In this document: positions 1 to 8,493 of the stretch, piece by piece | Numbering within the stretch: the stretch's first letter is position 1 | Layout of the letters: each line of letters starts with the position of its first letter | Assembly: GCA_029560585.1 (NCBI GenBank) | Contig: JAKQKQ010000026.1 | Span: 1 to 64,000 of the forward strand | DNA from: Verrucomicrobiota bacterium | GTDB lineage: Bacteria > Verrucomicrobiota > Verrucomicrobiia > JADLBR01 | Direction of reading: 5' to 3' | Length of the DNA stretch: 64,000 nt | Program-made: the position numbers and the translations under genes | Notes under the pieces: generated by a model | What the model was told of the DNA's origin: nothing | The model's input: the letters and a program-made list of their open reading frames with translations, nothing else | Database searches by the model: none

Positions 1-1943
1 CTGGAGCCGGTGCCGCGGAGGGCACCGATGGTGTCTTTGATGCCGGTATTGAGGATGAGGTTGCCCTCGTCGAGTGCGAAGACGGCGGTGTCGGGCAGGA
101 CGTCGGAGACGGTGGGGATGATGCTCGCGCCGCCGAAGACGTAGGTGTTGCCGGAATAGGCCTGCGTGGCACCGATGTAGACATTGCCCGGGCCGGTGAA
201 GGTGACCATGGTGCCGGGGGCCGTGCCGCCGTTGTTCACGATCGAGCTATTGAGCGTGAGGTTCGAGACGACGTGGATGTAGCCGACCGGCGTGGTGACG
301 GTGGTGTTGGTGCCGAAGGTGACGGTGCCGCCCTGCAGGGTGCTGTCCCCACCCACGAAGATCGCCTGGCTGTCCACGCGCAGGTTGTTGCCGTTGAGGC
401 TGGCGGTCGTGTCGGCGCCCTCGAGGTGCAGGGCCCGGATGCTGGTGTTGGCCGAGATCGAATCATTGGCCGAGAGCTTGACGTTGCGGTCCACGGCGAA
501 GGTGTTGGTGAATTCGGCGGCGGTGAGCGGTCGGACGCCGGTGGTCGGGTCGTAGGTCACCAGCCCGGAGCCCAGGCCGTTGGCGTTGGTGTCGCCGGAC
601 ATGAAAGGCACGATCCCGATCTGGTCGCCGGTGCCGGAGTGCGAGAGGACCGGGGCGGCCGTGATCTTGAACTGGCCGACGCCCGGGCCATCGGCGGCGC
701 CGAGGTTGTCGCCGCGGATGAGGGCGGCCCGGCCGAAGTTGGAGTTGGTGAAGCCCGCGGCGGTGAGCACCGTGCTGCCGCCGGAGCCGGGGTCCACGGT
801 GATGATCGCGCGTCCCTCGGCGTTGGTGATGTAGCCGAGGGTCTCGGTGGTGTTCGTGTAACTGTTGCCGACGATTTTGATCTGGGAGCCGAAGTTGAGC
901 AGGAAGGAGGCGTTGTCGTTGATCCGGTCGTTGTTGATCTGGTTGCTCACGGAGCTGTCCAGCAGCAGCGTGGTTAGGCGCGTGGCGCGGTTGTTCTGGC
1001 CCATTTCATGGCGACCGGTGGCGTTGGTGTAGGAGCCGTTTTCGCCGACGAAGGCCAGCACGCCGTTGTTGATGACGAGGCGGCCGGCGAATGGGACCTC
1101 GGCGTCGAAGGCCTGGACGGCGTTGGTGCTGTTGTCGAAGGTCGTGGTGCTGCCGTTGGAGTCGTGGACAATCCGGAGAACGGCGTTGCTGTTACCCTGG
1201 GTGATGATGCCGTTGAACAGGTTGTACTCGTTGTTCTGGGGGCGCAACTGGAGTTCGCCGGTCCAGTTGCTGACCATGCCAGAACCCCGCAGGCCGCGCA
1301 TGGCGTCGCCGCCGGTGTTGACGTTATTCTTGTCGAGGGTGGCGCCAGAGTTGACGGTCACCACCGTGGTGTTGTCATCAAATCCGTTGGCGCTGCCGAC
1401 GTATCGCACCGTGCCGGCCTGGATGACGAAATTGGAGGCCTGGATGGCGCTGTTGGTGATCAGGAGCAGGCCATTGCCGGTCTTGATCAGGTCGCGATTT
1501 CCCGCCTGCCGGACGGCGCCCACCATGAGCGTGCCGCCGTTGGTGGAGTCGATGTTCCAGGTCTGGCTGTTGCTGAGCGTGATCTGGGAGGCGATGTAGT
1601 GCTGGCCCGCCGCGTCCTGGTCGAGCGTGATGCCGCCGTTGACGTAGAGCACGTTGCCCGAGATGGTGACGTTGCTGTCGGCGTCGTTGTTGAATAGCAG
1701 GCTCGCGATCACGCGATTGGCCGAAAGGGTCGTCGTCAGGTTGGTGGCCACCGAATAGAAAGCCACGTCGTTGCTTACCGCGAATGCGATGTCCCCGACC
1801 CAGTTCGCGTTGGTCGCCCAGCTCCCGGTCGGTCCATCGCCGTCCCACACGTTCGTGGCCGCGGATAGCGGACCGGCACACGCCAACAGGGCACAGGCCG
1901 CGGCGGCGCGCAGCGGGGCTATCAGGGCACGGTAGCTCATCAT
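1..1943 (-). CDS. Autotransporter-associated beta-strand repeat protein, partial (C-terminus outside window)
   Basis: This is the first ~647 residues of a large exported protein; the reading frame is still open at the window edge, so the C-terminus is missing. It starts at a double ATG (1943/1940) behind a GAGGAGGA ribosome site. The N-terminus is a signal peptide (MMSYRALIAPLRA, hydrophobic core, cleavage near PLSAA). After it come Asn/Thr/Gly-rich beta-strand repeats, with typical phrases such as NVWDGDG at the start of the mature protein, VSNLTLNSS, TVTFGTNTTV and GNLILNTGIKDTIGALRG. These are hallmarks of the autotransporter-associated beta-strand repeat (PF12951/TIGR02601 type), which forms a right-handed beta-helix on the outside of the cell. 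In Verrucomicrobia such proteins often end in a PEP-CTERM anchor, which cannot be checked here. The substrate or partner is unknown. Several antisense open frames lie over it and are ignored. Confidence 0.85.
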   Translation of the reverse strand, partial: MMSYRALIAPLRAAAACALLACAGPLSAATNVWDGDGPTGSWATNANWVGDIAFAVSNDVAFYSVATNLTTTLSANRVIASLLFNNDADSNVTISGNVLYVNGGITLDQDAAGQHYIASQITLSNSQTWNIDSTNGGTLMVGAVRQAGNRDLIKTGNGLLLITNSAIQASNFVIQAGTVRYVGSANGFDDNTTVVTVNSGATLDKNNVNTGGDAMRGLRGSGMVSNWTGELQLRPQNNEYNLFNGIITQGNSNAVLRIVHDSNGSTTTFDNSTNAVQAFDAEVPFAGRLVINNGVLAFVGENGSYTNATGRHEMGQNNRATRLTTLLLDSSVSNQINNDRINDNASFLLNFGSQIKIVGNSYTNTTETLGYITNAEGRAIITVDPGSGGSTVLTAAGFTNSNFGRAALIRGDNLGAADGPGVGQFKITAAPVLSHSGTGDQIGIVPFMSGDTNANGLGSGLVTYDPTTGVRPLTAAEFTNTFAVDRNVKLSANDSISANTSIRALHLEGADTTASLNGNNLRVDSQAIFVGGDSTLQGGTVTFGTNTTVTTPVGYIHVVSNLTLNSSIVNNGGTAPGTMVTFTGPGNVYIGATQAYSGNTYVFGGASIIPTVSDVLPDTAVFALDEGNLILNTGIKDTIGALRGTGS

Positions 1944-2096
1944 CTCATTCCTCCTCCTCGCGGGTCGAATCGGAGATCGACCCAGCCATGAAAGCCACGC
2001 TAGCGCCTGATTCGCACGGCACAATCCGGAAAACGTGACACCGATCTAAGCTCCAGGCCGACACTCATCGGCAAAAACCACGGGGCCAGTCTGTCT

Positions 2097-2300
2097 GTGC
2101 TGAATGTCGAGAGGTGGCTCCGTTCCCCTATTCTGTGTTTGGGCCGCCGGGATGGCGGGATGAGACTGTGGGAGCTGGCCGTGGCGGTCGGCGGAGCCGA
2201 TTATGCCACCGTCTCACAGGCACTGCAGCGTTTCGAGCAGCCGCTGGCGGGGGATACCGTCCTGAAGCGGGCCGTCGCGGCGACTGGAGGGCCAGTAAAA
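2097..2300 (+). pseudogene. Relic of the C-terminal part of a REP-associated tyrosine transposase (DnaA-like helix-turn-helix tail)
   Basis: The + frame here reads as the tail of a transposase, without the catalytic domain. RSPILCLGRRDGGMRLWEL is followed by GGADYATVSQALQRFE and a basic stretch. From memory this matches the DnaA-C-like helix-turn-helix found at the C-terminus of REP-associated (IS200-like, Y1) transposases, where a 'LGR..GMRL.EL...GG.DY..VS.AV.R' pattern is usual. No HUH or catalytic tyrosine motif is visible upstream, so it looks like a decayed fragment. It fits with the many REP-like palindromes in this window. The rest of the 1944-2389 gap contains a short tandem repeat (separate entry) and otherwise nothing I can recognise. 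A chance open frame is the alternative. Confidence 0.45.
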
Positions 2301-2335
2301 CGGCGTCCGAGTGGAACAAATGTCCAATGTCGAGA

Positions 2336-2376
2336 TGTGACCCCAAACGCCGCAGGTGTGACCCCAAACGCTGCAG
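2336..2376. repeat. Two-copy 21-bp tandem repeat
   Basis: Two 20-base copies (TGTGACCCCAAACGC[C/T]GCAG) occur one base apart and differ at a single position. They lie just beyond the 3' end of putA, next to the transposase relic. The second copy is followed by GTGAGATCCCAGGCC. It may be an end sequence left by a mobile element; no function is visible. Confidence 0.6.
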
Positions 2377-2389
2377 TGAGATCCCAGGC

Positions 2390-5356
2390 CTAGGATTGTG
2401 AGGGGGGGGTGGGGGAGCGGTCGGGTGCGAATCCGCGACGGACGAGGTTTTCGGAGACGGTGCGGGGGAAGAGGAAGTGGGTGAGGTATTCGGGGCCGCC
2501 GGCCTGGGTGCCGCCGCCGGACATCTTGAAGCCGCCGAACGGGTGGCGGCCGACGAGGGCGCCGGTGATGGGGCGATTGATGTAGAGGTTGCCGACCTGG
2601 AGTTCGGCGGTGGCGCGCGCGATGTGGCCTGGGCTGCGGGAGTAGATGCCGCCGGTGAGCGCGTACTCGGTGGCGTTGGCGAGAGCGATGGCCTCCGAGA
2701 GGTCACGTGCGCGGAGGATGCAGAGCACGGGTCCGAAGATCTCCTCCCGCGCGATGCCCGCCGATGGCGGAACGTCGGCGAAGATGACCGGGGGCACAAA
2801 GTAACCGTCGCCTGTGGGCACGTTTCCCTCGAATGCCAGGCGGGCCTCTTGCTTGCCGCGCGCGATCCATCCGCGCACGCGCTCGAAAGCGGCGCGGTCG
2901 ATCAGGGGGCCGACGACCGTGCCCGGGAGTTCGGCTGGGCCGACGGCGAGGCTGCGCGCGGCCTCGACGAGTCGGCCCAGCGCGCGGTCATGGATCGAGT
3001 CGAGCAGGATCAGGCGCGAGAGCGCGGAGCACTTTTGGCCCTGGTAGCCGAAGGCCGAATGGAGAATGCCGGGGATCGCCTCGTCGAGGTCGGCATCGGC
3101 ATCGACGATGATCGCATTCTTGCCGCCCATCTCGCAGACGACCTTTTTGAGGTTCGCCTGCCCGGGGGCGGTGTGGGCGGCGGCCTCCCAGATGCGCAGC
3201 CCGACCTCGCGCGAGCCGGTGAACGCGATGATGTCCACGTCGGGGTGGCGCACGAGGTGCTCGCCGATGAGCGATCCGGGGCCGGGGAGGAAACCCACGG
3301 TGCCGGGCGGTGCGCCCGCGCGGCGGAGCACGTCCATGAACCACGCCGCGGTGACGCTCGTCTGCTCGGAGGGCTTGAGGATCACGCAGTTGCCGGCGAC
3401 CAGCGCGGCGGCGCTCATCCCGCAAAGGATGGCCAATGGGAAATTCCACGGCGCGATCACCACCGCGACGCCGCGGGGCACGTGATGGTGGATGCTTTCC
3501 TCGCCGGGAACCTCGTGGCGCGAGCCTCCGAGTCGGCGCATTTCCTCCGCATAGAAGTTGCAGAAATCGATGGCCTCGGCCACGTCGGCATCGGCCTCGG
3601 TCCAGTTCTTTCCGGCCTCGAAGACCTCGAGGGAGGCGAAGCGGAACCGCTCGTGCCGCAGCAGCTCTGCCGCGCGCTCGAGCACGCGGGCGCGCTCGGC
3701 GATGGGCGTGTGGCGCCACCTCGGAAAGGCGGCGCGCGCCGCGGCTATGGCTGCGTCGGCCTCGGCGATTCCCGCGCGGGCCACGCGGCCGATCACCTCA
3801 GATGGGCGGGCCGGATTGATGGAGACGATCGTCTCATTCGTGCGCATCGCCGTGCCGCCGACCTGAATCGGGTATTCGCGCCCGAGTTCGCCGCGAACGG
3901 CTTCCAGGGCCTTGGCCATCGCGCGCCGATTTTCGGCGCGGTTGAAATCGGTCAACGGCTCGTTGTGGAATGCGCTCTCCTTGGCCGCGGGGGCTGATGG
4001 CCCGGGCGGGGGCGGGGCCTCTGCGGGGTCGTGGAGGAGTTCTCTTGCCGGGACATGGGTGCCGAACGCGGCGCGGAGGAAGCCCTCGTTGGACGTATTC
4101 TCCAACAGGCGTCGGACGAGGTAGCTCATGCCGGGCAGCATTTCGCCGATCGGGCAATAGTCGCGCAGGCGGCGATCCATGCCGATGAGCGCGGTCTTGA
4201 TGGGCTCCGCCATGCCGTAGAGCATTTGGAACTCATAGCTGCTGGGGTCGGCGCCGACCTTTTCGGCCGCCACGATGCACGCGGCGATGGTACGGACGTT
4301 GTGCGTGGCGAAGGCGGGGGCGACGTGCGCGCGATTCTCGAGCACGAGCCGCGCGAGCCGCTCATAATTGGCATCTGTTTCGGATTTTCTCTCGAACACC
4401 GGCACCGGCCAGCCGCGCTGCCGCGCGAGCGTGGTCTCGTGGTCCCAATAGGCGCCCTTCACGAGGCGCACGGCGATGCGGCGCCCGCGGGAATGGGCCC
4501 AGGCGATCAGGTCGCGCAGGTCGCTCTCCGAGTCGCGGAGGTAGGCCTGCACCGCGATGCCGGCGTGCGGGTAGTCGCGAAATTCCGCCTCATCCAGCAG
4601 GCGTTTGAAAAGCCCGAGGGTGAGATCCTTGAGGGCGGTGCTCTCCATGTCGAACGTGATGGCCGCGCCAACGCCGGCGGCCTGGCGCAGCAGGGGGCGC
4701 AGCCGTACCGCGAGGCGATCCATCGTGCCCTCTGGATCGGTCGGGCGGATCTGCGGGCAAAGGGCGGAGAGCTTCACCGAGACATTCACTTTCGGCAGTT
4801 CGTCGCGATCATCGCGATCGATCTGCGGGATGTGCCGCCAGCCGCGCGCCTCGCCGGCCAAGGTGTCCAGCAGTTCGGCATAGCGTGCCTGATAGCGGTC
4901 GGCCTCGGCCTCGCTGACGGCGGTTTCGCCGAGCAGGTCGATGGTCGAGGTGATGCGGCGCTCGCGCATGGCGCGGAGCCCGGGCAGCGCGGAGGCGGGA
5001 TCGGGCGCGAGGATAAACATGCGGGCCATCTGGGCCACGCCCCGGCGCGCGGCGGCGGCCGTCGCCCACGGGGCGGCCGGTGAAAGGCGGGCGGCCCATC
5101 GCAGCAATGCCGGGGACGCGCCGTTTCCGTCGGCGAGGTGCTCGCGGACGTGCCGCGCCACATCGCGGGACGAGGCCAGAGTGGGAAGGACATCCACCAA
5201 TCGGAAGAGCTGGACCTTGAGCGCATCGTCGCGCATCGACCAGTCGAGCAGTCGCCCCGCGAGGCCCCGGCGCTCGAAGATGCGCGGCGTCTCCCCCTGC
5301 ATCCGCGCGAGGATCTCGCGGCCCCAGGATTCAATCTCAGACTGCCATGGGTTCAT
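2390..5356 (-). CDS. putA: Bifunctional proline dehydrogenase / L-glutamate gamma-semialdehyde dehydrogenase
   Basis: The enzyme oxidises proline to pyrroline-5-carboxylate with FAD and then to glutamate with NAD+. At 988 residues it is a short PutA: an N-terminal alpha-domain, a FAD-binding PRODH barrel (about residues 150-440, with FDMESTALKDLTLGLFKRLL, RLVKGAYWD and LLENTSNEGFLR) and an aldehyde dehydrogenase domain (about 480-960). The ALDH active site shows Cys776 in GQKCSALSR and Glu742 in CEMGGKNA, and the cofactor region has FTGSREVG. There is no N-terminal ribbon-helix-helix repressor domain, so it should be enzymatic only. Its ATG lies 20 bases inside the end of the upstream agrE-like gene, so the two are co-transcribed and probably translationally coupled. 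AgrE should supply its proline substrate. Confidence 0.95.
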   Translation of the reverse strand: MNPWQSEIESWGREILARMQGETPRIFERRGLAGRLLDWSMRDDALKVQLFRLVDVLPTLASSRDVARHVREHLADGNGASPALLRWAARLSPAAPWATAAAARRGVAQMARMFILAPDPASALPGLRAMRERRITSTIDLLGETAVSEAEADRYQARYAELLDTLAGEARGWRHIPQIDRDDRDELPKVNVSVKLSALCPQIRPTDPEGTMDRLAVRLRPLLRQAAGVGAAITFDMESTALKDLTLGLFKRLLDEAEFRDYPHAGIAVQAYLRDSESDLRDLIAWAHSRGRRIAVRLVKGAYWDHETTLARQRGWPVPVFERKSETDANYERLARLVLENRAHVAPAFATHNVRTIAACIVAAEKVGADPSSYEFQMLYGMAEPIKTALIGMDRRLRDYCPIGEMLPGMSYLVRRLLENTSNEGFLRAAFGTHVPARELLHDPAEAPPPPGPSAPAAKESAFHNEPLTDFNRAENRRAMAKALEAVRGELGREYPIQVGGTAMRTNETIVSINPARPSEVIGRVARAGIAEADAAIAAARAAFPRWRHTPIAERARVLERAAELLRHERFRFASLEVFEAGKNWTEADADVAEAIDFCNFYAEEMRRLGGSRHEVPGEESIHHHVPRGVAVVIAPWNFPLAILCGMSAAALVAGNCVILKPSEQTSVTAAWFMDVLRRAGAPPGTVGFLPGPGSLIGEHLVRHPDVDIIAFTGSREVGLRIWEAAAHTAPGQANLKKVVCEMGGKNAIIVDADADLDEAIPGILHSAFGYQGQKCSALSRLILLDSIHDRALGRLVEAARSLAVGPAELPGTVVGPLIDRAAFERVRGWIARGKQEARLAFEGNVPTGDGYFVPPVIFADVPPSAGIAREEIFGPVLCILRARDLSEAIALANATEYALTGGIYSRSPGHIARATAELQVGNLYINRPITGALVGRHPFGGFKMSGGGTQAGGPEYLTHFLFPRTVSENLVRRGFAPDRSPTPPSQS

Positions 5357-7478
5357 CGGCCCGATATAACATCGGCCCGCTTTCCATGTGGCGCAATCGC
5401 TCGACCAGCAGGCTCAGGAACGAGCCCACGTCCGCCACGACCCCCGAGGACAATACCGACCCGCGATCGGCGAGCTTCGTAACCACGGCCGGGTTGATAT
5501 CGACGCAGACCATCTTGACGCCGGCGGGGGTCATGTTGCCCGAGCCGATGGAGTGGAGCATCGAGCCGAGCATGAGGATCATGTCGGCGCCTTTTATGTG
5601 GCGGGCGTACTCGTCCTGGGCGCGAATCATGTCGGTGAGCGTGTCTGGAAGAGGGCCATCGTCGCGGATCGAGGCCGCCAGCGCGAACGGCACATCGCGG
5701 CGGATGCATTCGTAAAAGATCCCGCTCTCAAGGACGCCCTGCCGAACGGCTTGTGCGATGCCGCCGCAGCGGCGGATCGCGTTGATGGCCCGGAGGTGAT
5801 TGCGATGGCCGCCGCGCACGCCGGCGCCCAGGCGGGCATCGACCCCCAGGGATGTGCCGAACATGGCCTGCTCGATGTCGTGGACGGCGAGGCCGTTTCC
5901 CGCCAAGAGTGCCTGCACGTAGCCCTCGCGCACCAGCCATGCCAGGCGATCAGCCCCGCCGGTGTGCACGACGACCGGGCCCGCCACCGCGACGATCCGC
6001 CCGCCCTGGCCACGGATCTGGTGCATCTGCCACGCCACCCGCTCGACTGCGAGCCCGACGCGACGCTCGCTTGAGACGCGCTCGCCCATGAACGCGAAGT
6101 CCGCCGCGATCGCCGGGCGATCCTCCCGCGTTTCCACCCTGCGCACCCGGCGTATGCCCGCCCCGCCGATCACGACACGGTCGCCCGGCTCGAGGCGACG
6201 GAAGATCGTGCAGCGCGCCTCGGCGGAATCGCCCTCGCCGCGGATCACGACGACGCCGTCCATGCGCTGGTCCTGCACGGGGATCCACCGTCCGCCCACA
6301 CGCACCTCGGTCGGATAGATGGTGGTCGCATAGAAATCTTCCGGGGCCACGCCCGTCCCGGTGACGGTTTCGAGCTGCGCGTCGGCCTCCTCTCGTGGCA
6401 CCGCCGTGGCGCCGAGATCGGCGAGCCGAGCCATCAGCTTGCCGAGCGCGTCTGAGGATGGTGCGGAGACGTGGATTTCGGCCCGAGAGGTGCTCTGCCG
6501 TTGTCGGCCCAGGCGGAATTCCATGACGCGGAAGCTGCCGCCCCCATCGACGATGACATCGAGCGCGCGATCCAGCAGGCCGGAGTCGAGCAAGTGACCC
6601 TCGAGATGCACCGAATCGGACTGCACCTCGCAGGCCGCGCTGGCGCGCGAAGGGCGCGGTTCGCCCACGCAAAGGGCAAGGCATTTCGCGGCCCCACCCG
6701 CCTTCATGAATTCGGTCAGCGGGGTCTCGACGACCTCGTGGCCCGCCGCGGCGAGCGCCGCCTTGAGTTCGGGGCTGGCGTGGTTGAGGAAGATGCGCTG
6801 GCCGATGTTGATGGCGTTGCACGCGAAATGGGCGGCATCGGCCGCGGAGACCGGGATGCGGCGCTCCGATGGGACGCGCGCCTCGATGAGGCGGTTGGAG
6901 GCGGCGTCGAAGGCCGGCGGATGATACATCAGCCAGCCGCCCTCCAGCGGGCAAAAGCACGTGTCGAGGTGATAGAATCGCGGATCGATAAGCCGCAGCG
7001 AGCACACCTCGACATCCAGCCAGCGTGCCACCAGCGGATGGGCGTCAAGTTCGGTGCGCAACCCATACGCGATCCACATCCAGCCGCCCTCGCGATCCAG
7101 CAGCGCGTCGCCCGCGCCCTCGAAAGGCAGATCCGGGGGCATCTCGAACACATCGAACCCCAGTCCGGTGAACCACTCCCGAAAATGGGCTTCCTCCGGC
7201 TGCCGCTCCCGGTAAAGGAAGCGTCCCAGGATCGCGCGATTGCCAAAGGTGACCCCCGCGTTCGCGGTGAACACCATGTCCGGCAGGCCCGGGCGCGGCT
7301 CGATCAGCTCGACCTGTGCCACCTCGCCCAGCCGTCCATGCAGCGCCTGCCACTGCGAGCGCGCAGCGTCCTGCGCCGAGCGGCCGACGTTGCCGTCCAT
7401 CCAGGGGTTGATCACATACCGAACCTCGAAGAAGTCGGGTCGGCACATCAGCAGACGGACGCGCGGTGGCGACGGCAT
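5337..7478 (-). CDS. agrE: AgrE/ArgZ-type bifunctional arginine dihydrolase / ornithine cyclodeaminase
   Basis: The N-terminal ~275 residues form an amidinotransferase/DDAH-fold domain. It contains PDMVFTANAG, FEGAGDAL (about 119-126), a YHLDTCFCPL block with His170, and FMKAGGAAKCLAL with the candidate nucleophile Cys266. These closely mimic the spacing of the cyanobacterial arginine-guanidine-removing enzyme. The C-terminal ~400 residues match the LOR/SDH-like TIGR00300 family (VAVAGPVVVHTGG, GNGLAVHDIEQAMFGTSLGVD, GSGNMTPAG), reported as the ornithine cyclodeaminase half of AgrE. The expected reaction is arginine to ornithine, ammonia and CO2, then ornithine to proline plus ammonia. The gene leads a two-gene operon with putA, which fits proline being passed on to glutamate. 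The start is the ATG at 7478; its ribosome site is weak. Confidence 0.85.
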   Translation of the reverse strand: MPSPPRVRLLMCRPDFFEVRYVINPWMDGNVGRSAQDAARSQWQALHGRLGEVAQVELIEPRPGLPDMVFTANAGVTFGNRAILGRFLYRERQPEEAHFREWFTGLGFDVFEMPPDLPFEGAGDALLDREGGWMWIAYGLRTELDAHPLVARWLDVEVCSLRLIDPRFYHLDTCFCPLEGGWLMYHPPAFDAASNRLIEARVPSERRIPVSAADAAHFACNAINIGQRIFLNHASPELKAALAAAGHEVVETPLTEFMKAGGAAKCLALCVGEPRPSRASAACEVQSDSVHLEGHLLDSGLLDRALDVIVDGGGSFRVMEFRLGRQRQSTSRAEIHVSAPSSDALGKLMARLADLGATAVPREEADAQLETVTGTGVAPEDFYATTIYPTEVRVGGRWIPVQDQRMDGVVVIRGEGDSAEARCTIFRRLEPGDRVVIGGAGIRRVRRVETREDRPAIAADFAFMGERVSSERRVGLAVERVAWQMHQIRGQGGRIVAVAGPVVVHTGGADRLAWLVREGYVQALLAGNGLAVHDIEQAMFGTSLGVDARLGAGVRGGHRNHLRAINAIRRCGGIAQAVRQGVLESGIFYECIRRDVPFALAASIRDDGPLPDTLTDMIRAQDEYARHIKGADMILMLGSMLHSIGSGNMTPAGVKMVCVDINPAVVTKLADRGSVLSSGVVADVGSFLSLLVERLRHMESGPMLYRADEPMAV

Positions 7479-7598
7479 GATACCAATTTAATGGCGACAT
7501 CGCGTGGCTGCAAAGGGCTAGCCACCGTTGGCCCCGCGCGGCGAAGCAACCGGATTTTCTCTTGAGGGCGTGAGATCGGCGGGGGATGATCCCGCGCC

Positions 7599-8285
7599 AT
7601 GGCGGTGGACCGATCGATTCCCGACTCGCGCTCCATATGGCGAAGGCTGGCCTGGCTGGGCGCGTTTGGGATCGCGATGGGATTGCTGGAGGCGATCTGC
7701 GTCATCTATCTGCGGAGGCTTCTGCCGATGGATGCCGAACTTACGACGCTTCCCCAGGAACACGGGCGCATCGAGATTATCCGGGAGGCATGCACCATCG
7801 TGATGCTGGTGTGCGTGGCGTGGCTGACGGGCATCAACGGCCGGTCGCGCGTGGCGTGCTTCTTCTATACCTTTGGCATCTGGGATATCCTGTATTACGT
7901 GGGCCTGTGGTGGCTGGCGGGCTGGCCGGATTCCCTGTTGACGTGGGATTGCCTGTTCCTGATACCGAAGCCTTGGTATGGCCCGGTGCTGGCACCGGTG
8001 CTGATCAGCCTATATTTCGTGTTTGGCTGCTGCTGGCTCCACGCGCGCGAGATCCGGGGCAGGCCGGTCCGTTTGTCCGCGGGGGCGATCATCGTTCAGG
8101 GCCTGACCGCGGTGGTGTGGTACTGGTCTTTCGTCAAGGACACGGAGTGGATCGCGGAGCACAAGTATGAGGGGGTCAGCTACTCGTGGCTGCTGCTGTT
8201 CGCAGGCGTGGCGATCGGCGTGCTGGGGCTCTGGTGGGCGGGTCGCGCGCCGCGGGAGCGCTGCGCTGATGCGTCCCCCGCGTGA
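7599..8285 (+). CDS. Conserved multi-pass membrane protein of unknown function (paralogue of the gene at 15256-15963)
   Basis: A 228-residue protein with about six hydrophobic segments. Conserved-looking motifs are MGLLEAICVIYLR near the N-terminus, FGIWDILYYVGLWWL, WDCLFLIPKPWYGPVLAPVLIS and WYWSFVKD. The same motifs recur almost unchanged in a second gene of this window on the opposite strand, so the WDILYYVG and PKPWYGPVLAPVL elements are under constraint. I do not know a function for the family; its Trp/Pro-rich loops suggest a membrane enzyme or channel-like protein rather than a transporter of a known class. It stands alone, 120 bases from the divergent agrE gene. Confidence 0.8.
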   Translation: MAVDRSIPDSRSIWRRLAWLGAFGIAMGLLEAICVIYLRRLLPMDAELTTLPQEHGRIEIIREACTIVMLVCVAWLTGINGRSRVACFFYTFGIWDILYYVGLWWLAGWPDSLLTWDCLFLIPKPWYGPVLAPVLISLYFVFGCCWLHAREIRGRPVRLSAGAIIVQGLTAVVWYWSFVKDTEWIAEHKYEGVSYSWLLLFAGVAIGVLGLWWAGRAPRERCADASPA

Positions 8286-8360
8286 CGGCCGCGCGGACGC
8301 GGCAAACCAGTGCAGTATTTCAGATGAATCTGAACAAGGAAGGCACCCCGGTCCGATCCG

Positions 8361-8445
8361 GGGAGGGACGCCGGCCCCGGCGTCCGCGTCCCACCGGACG
8401 CGCGGTTCCTGGGTCGACCCGGCCCGCGAGGCCGCGGGCCCTCCC
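8361..8445. repeat. Dispersed palindromic repeat, family A, copy 1 (reverse orientation)
   Basis: A GC-rich element of ~85 bases has two inverted-repeat blocks: GGGAGGGACGCCGG...CCGGCGTCC at one end and GGCCCGCGAGGCCGCGGGCC...CTCCC at the other. The same pair of blocks recurs at 20575-20646, 40182-40267 and 43187-43258 in the opposite orientation. It is REP/BIME-like and lies between genes. Confidence 0.7.
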
Positions 8446-8493
8446 GGCGACAGGGTCGGAACCAAGCGACACACGACATAAGAATTGAGTCCA

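Noticed and set aside
2477-3997. A 506-codon frame antisense to putA
   Set aside because: Overlaps the conserved aldehyde dehydrogenase domain; no motif of its own.
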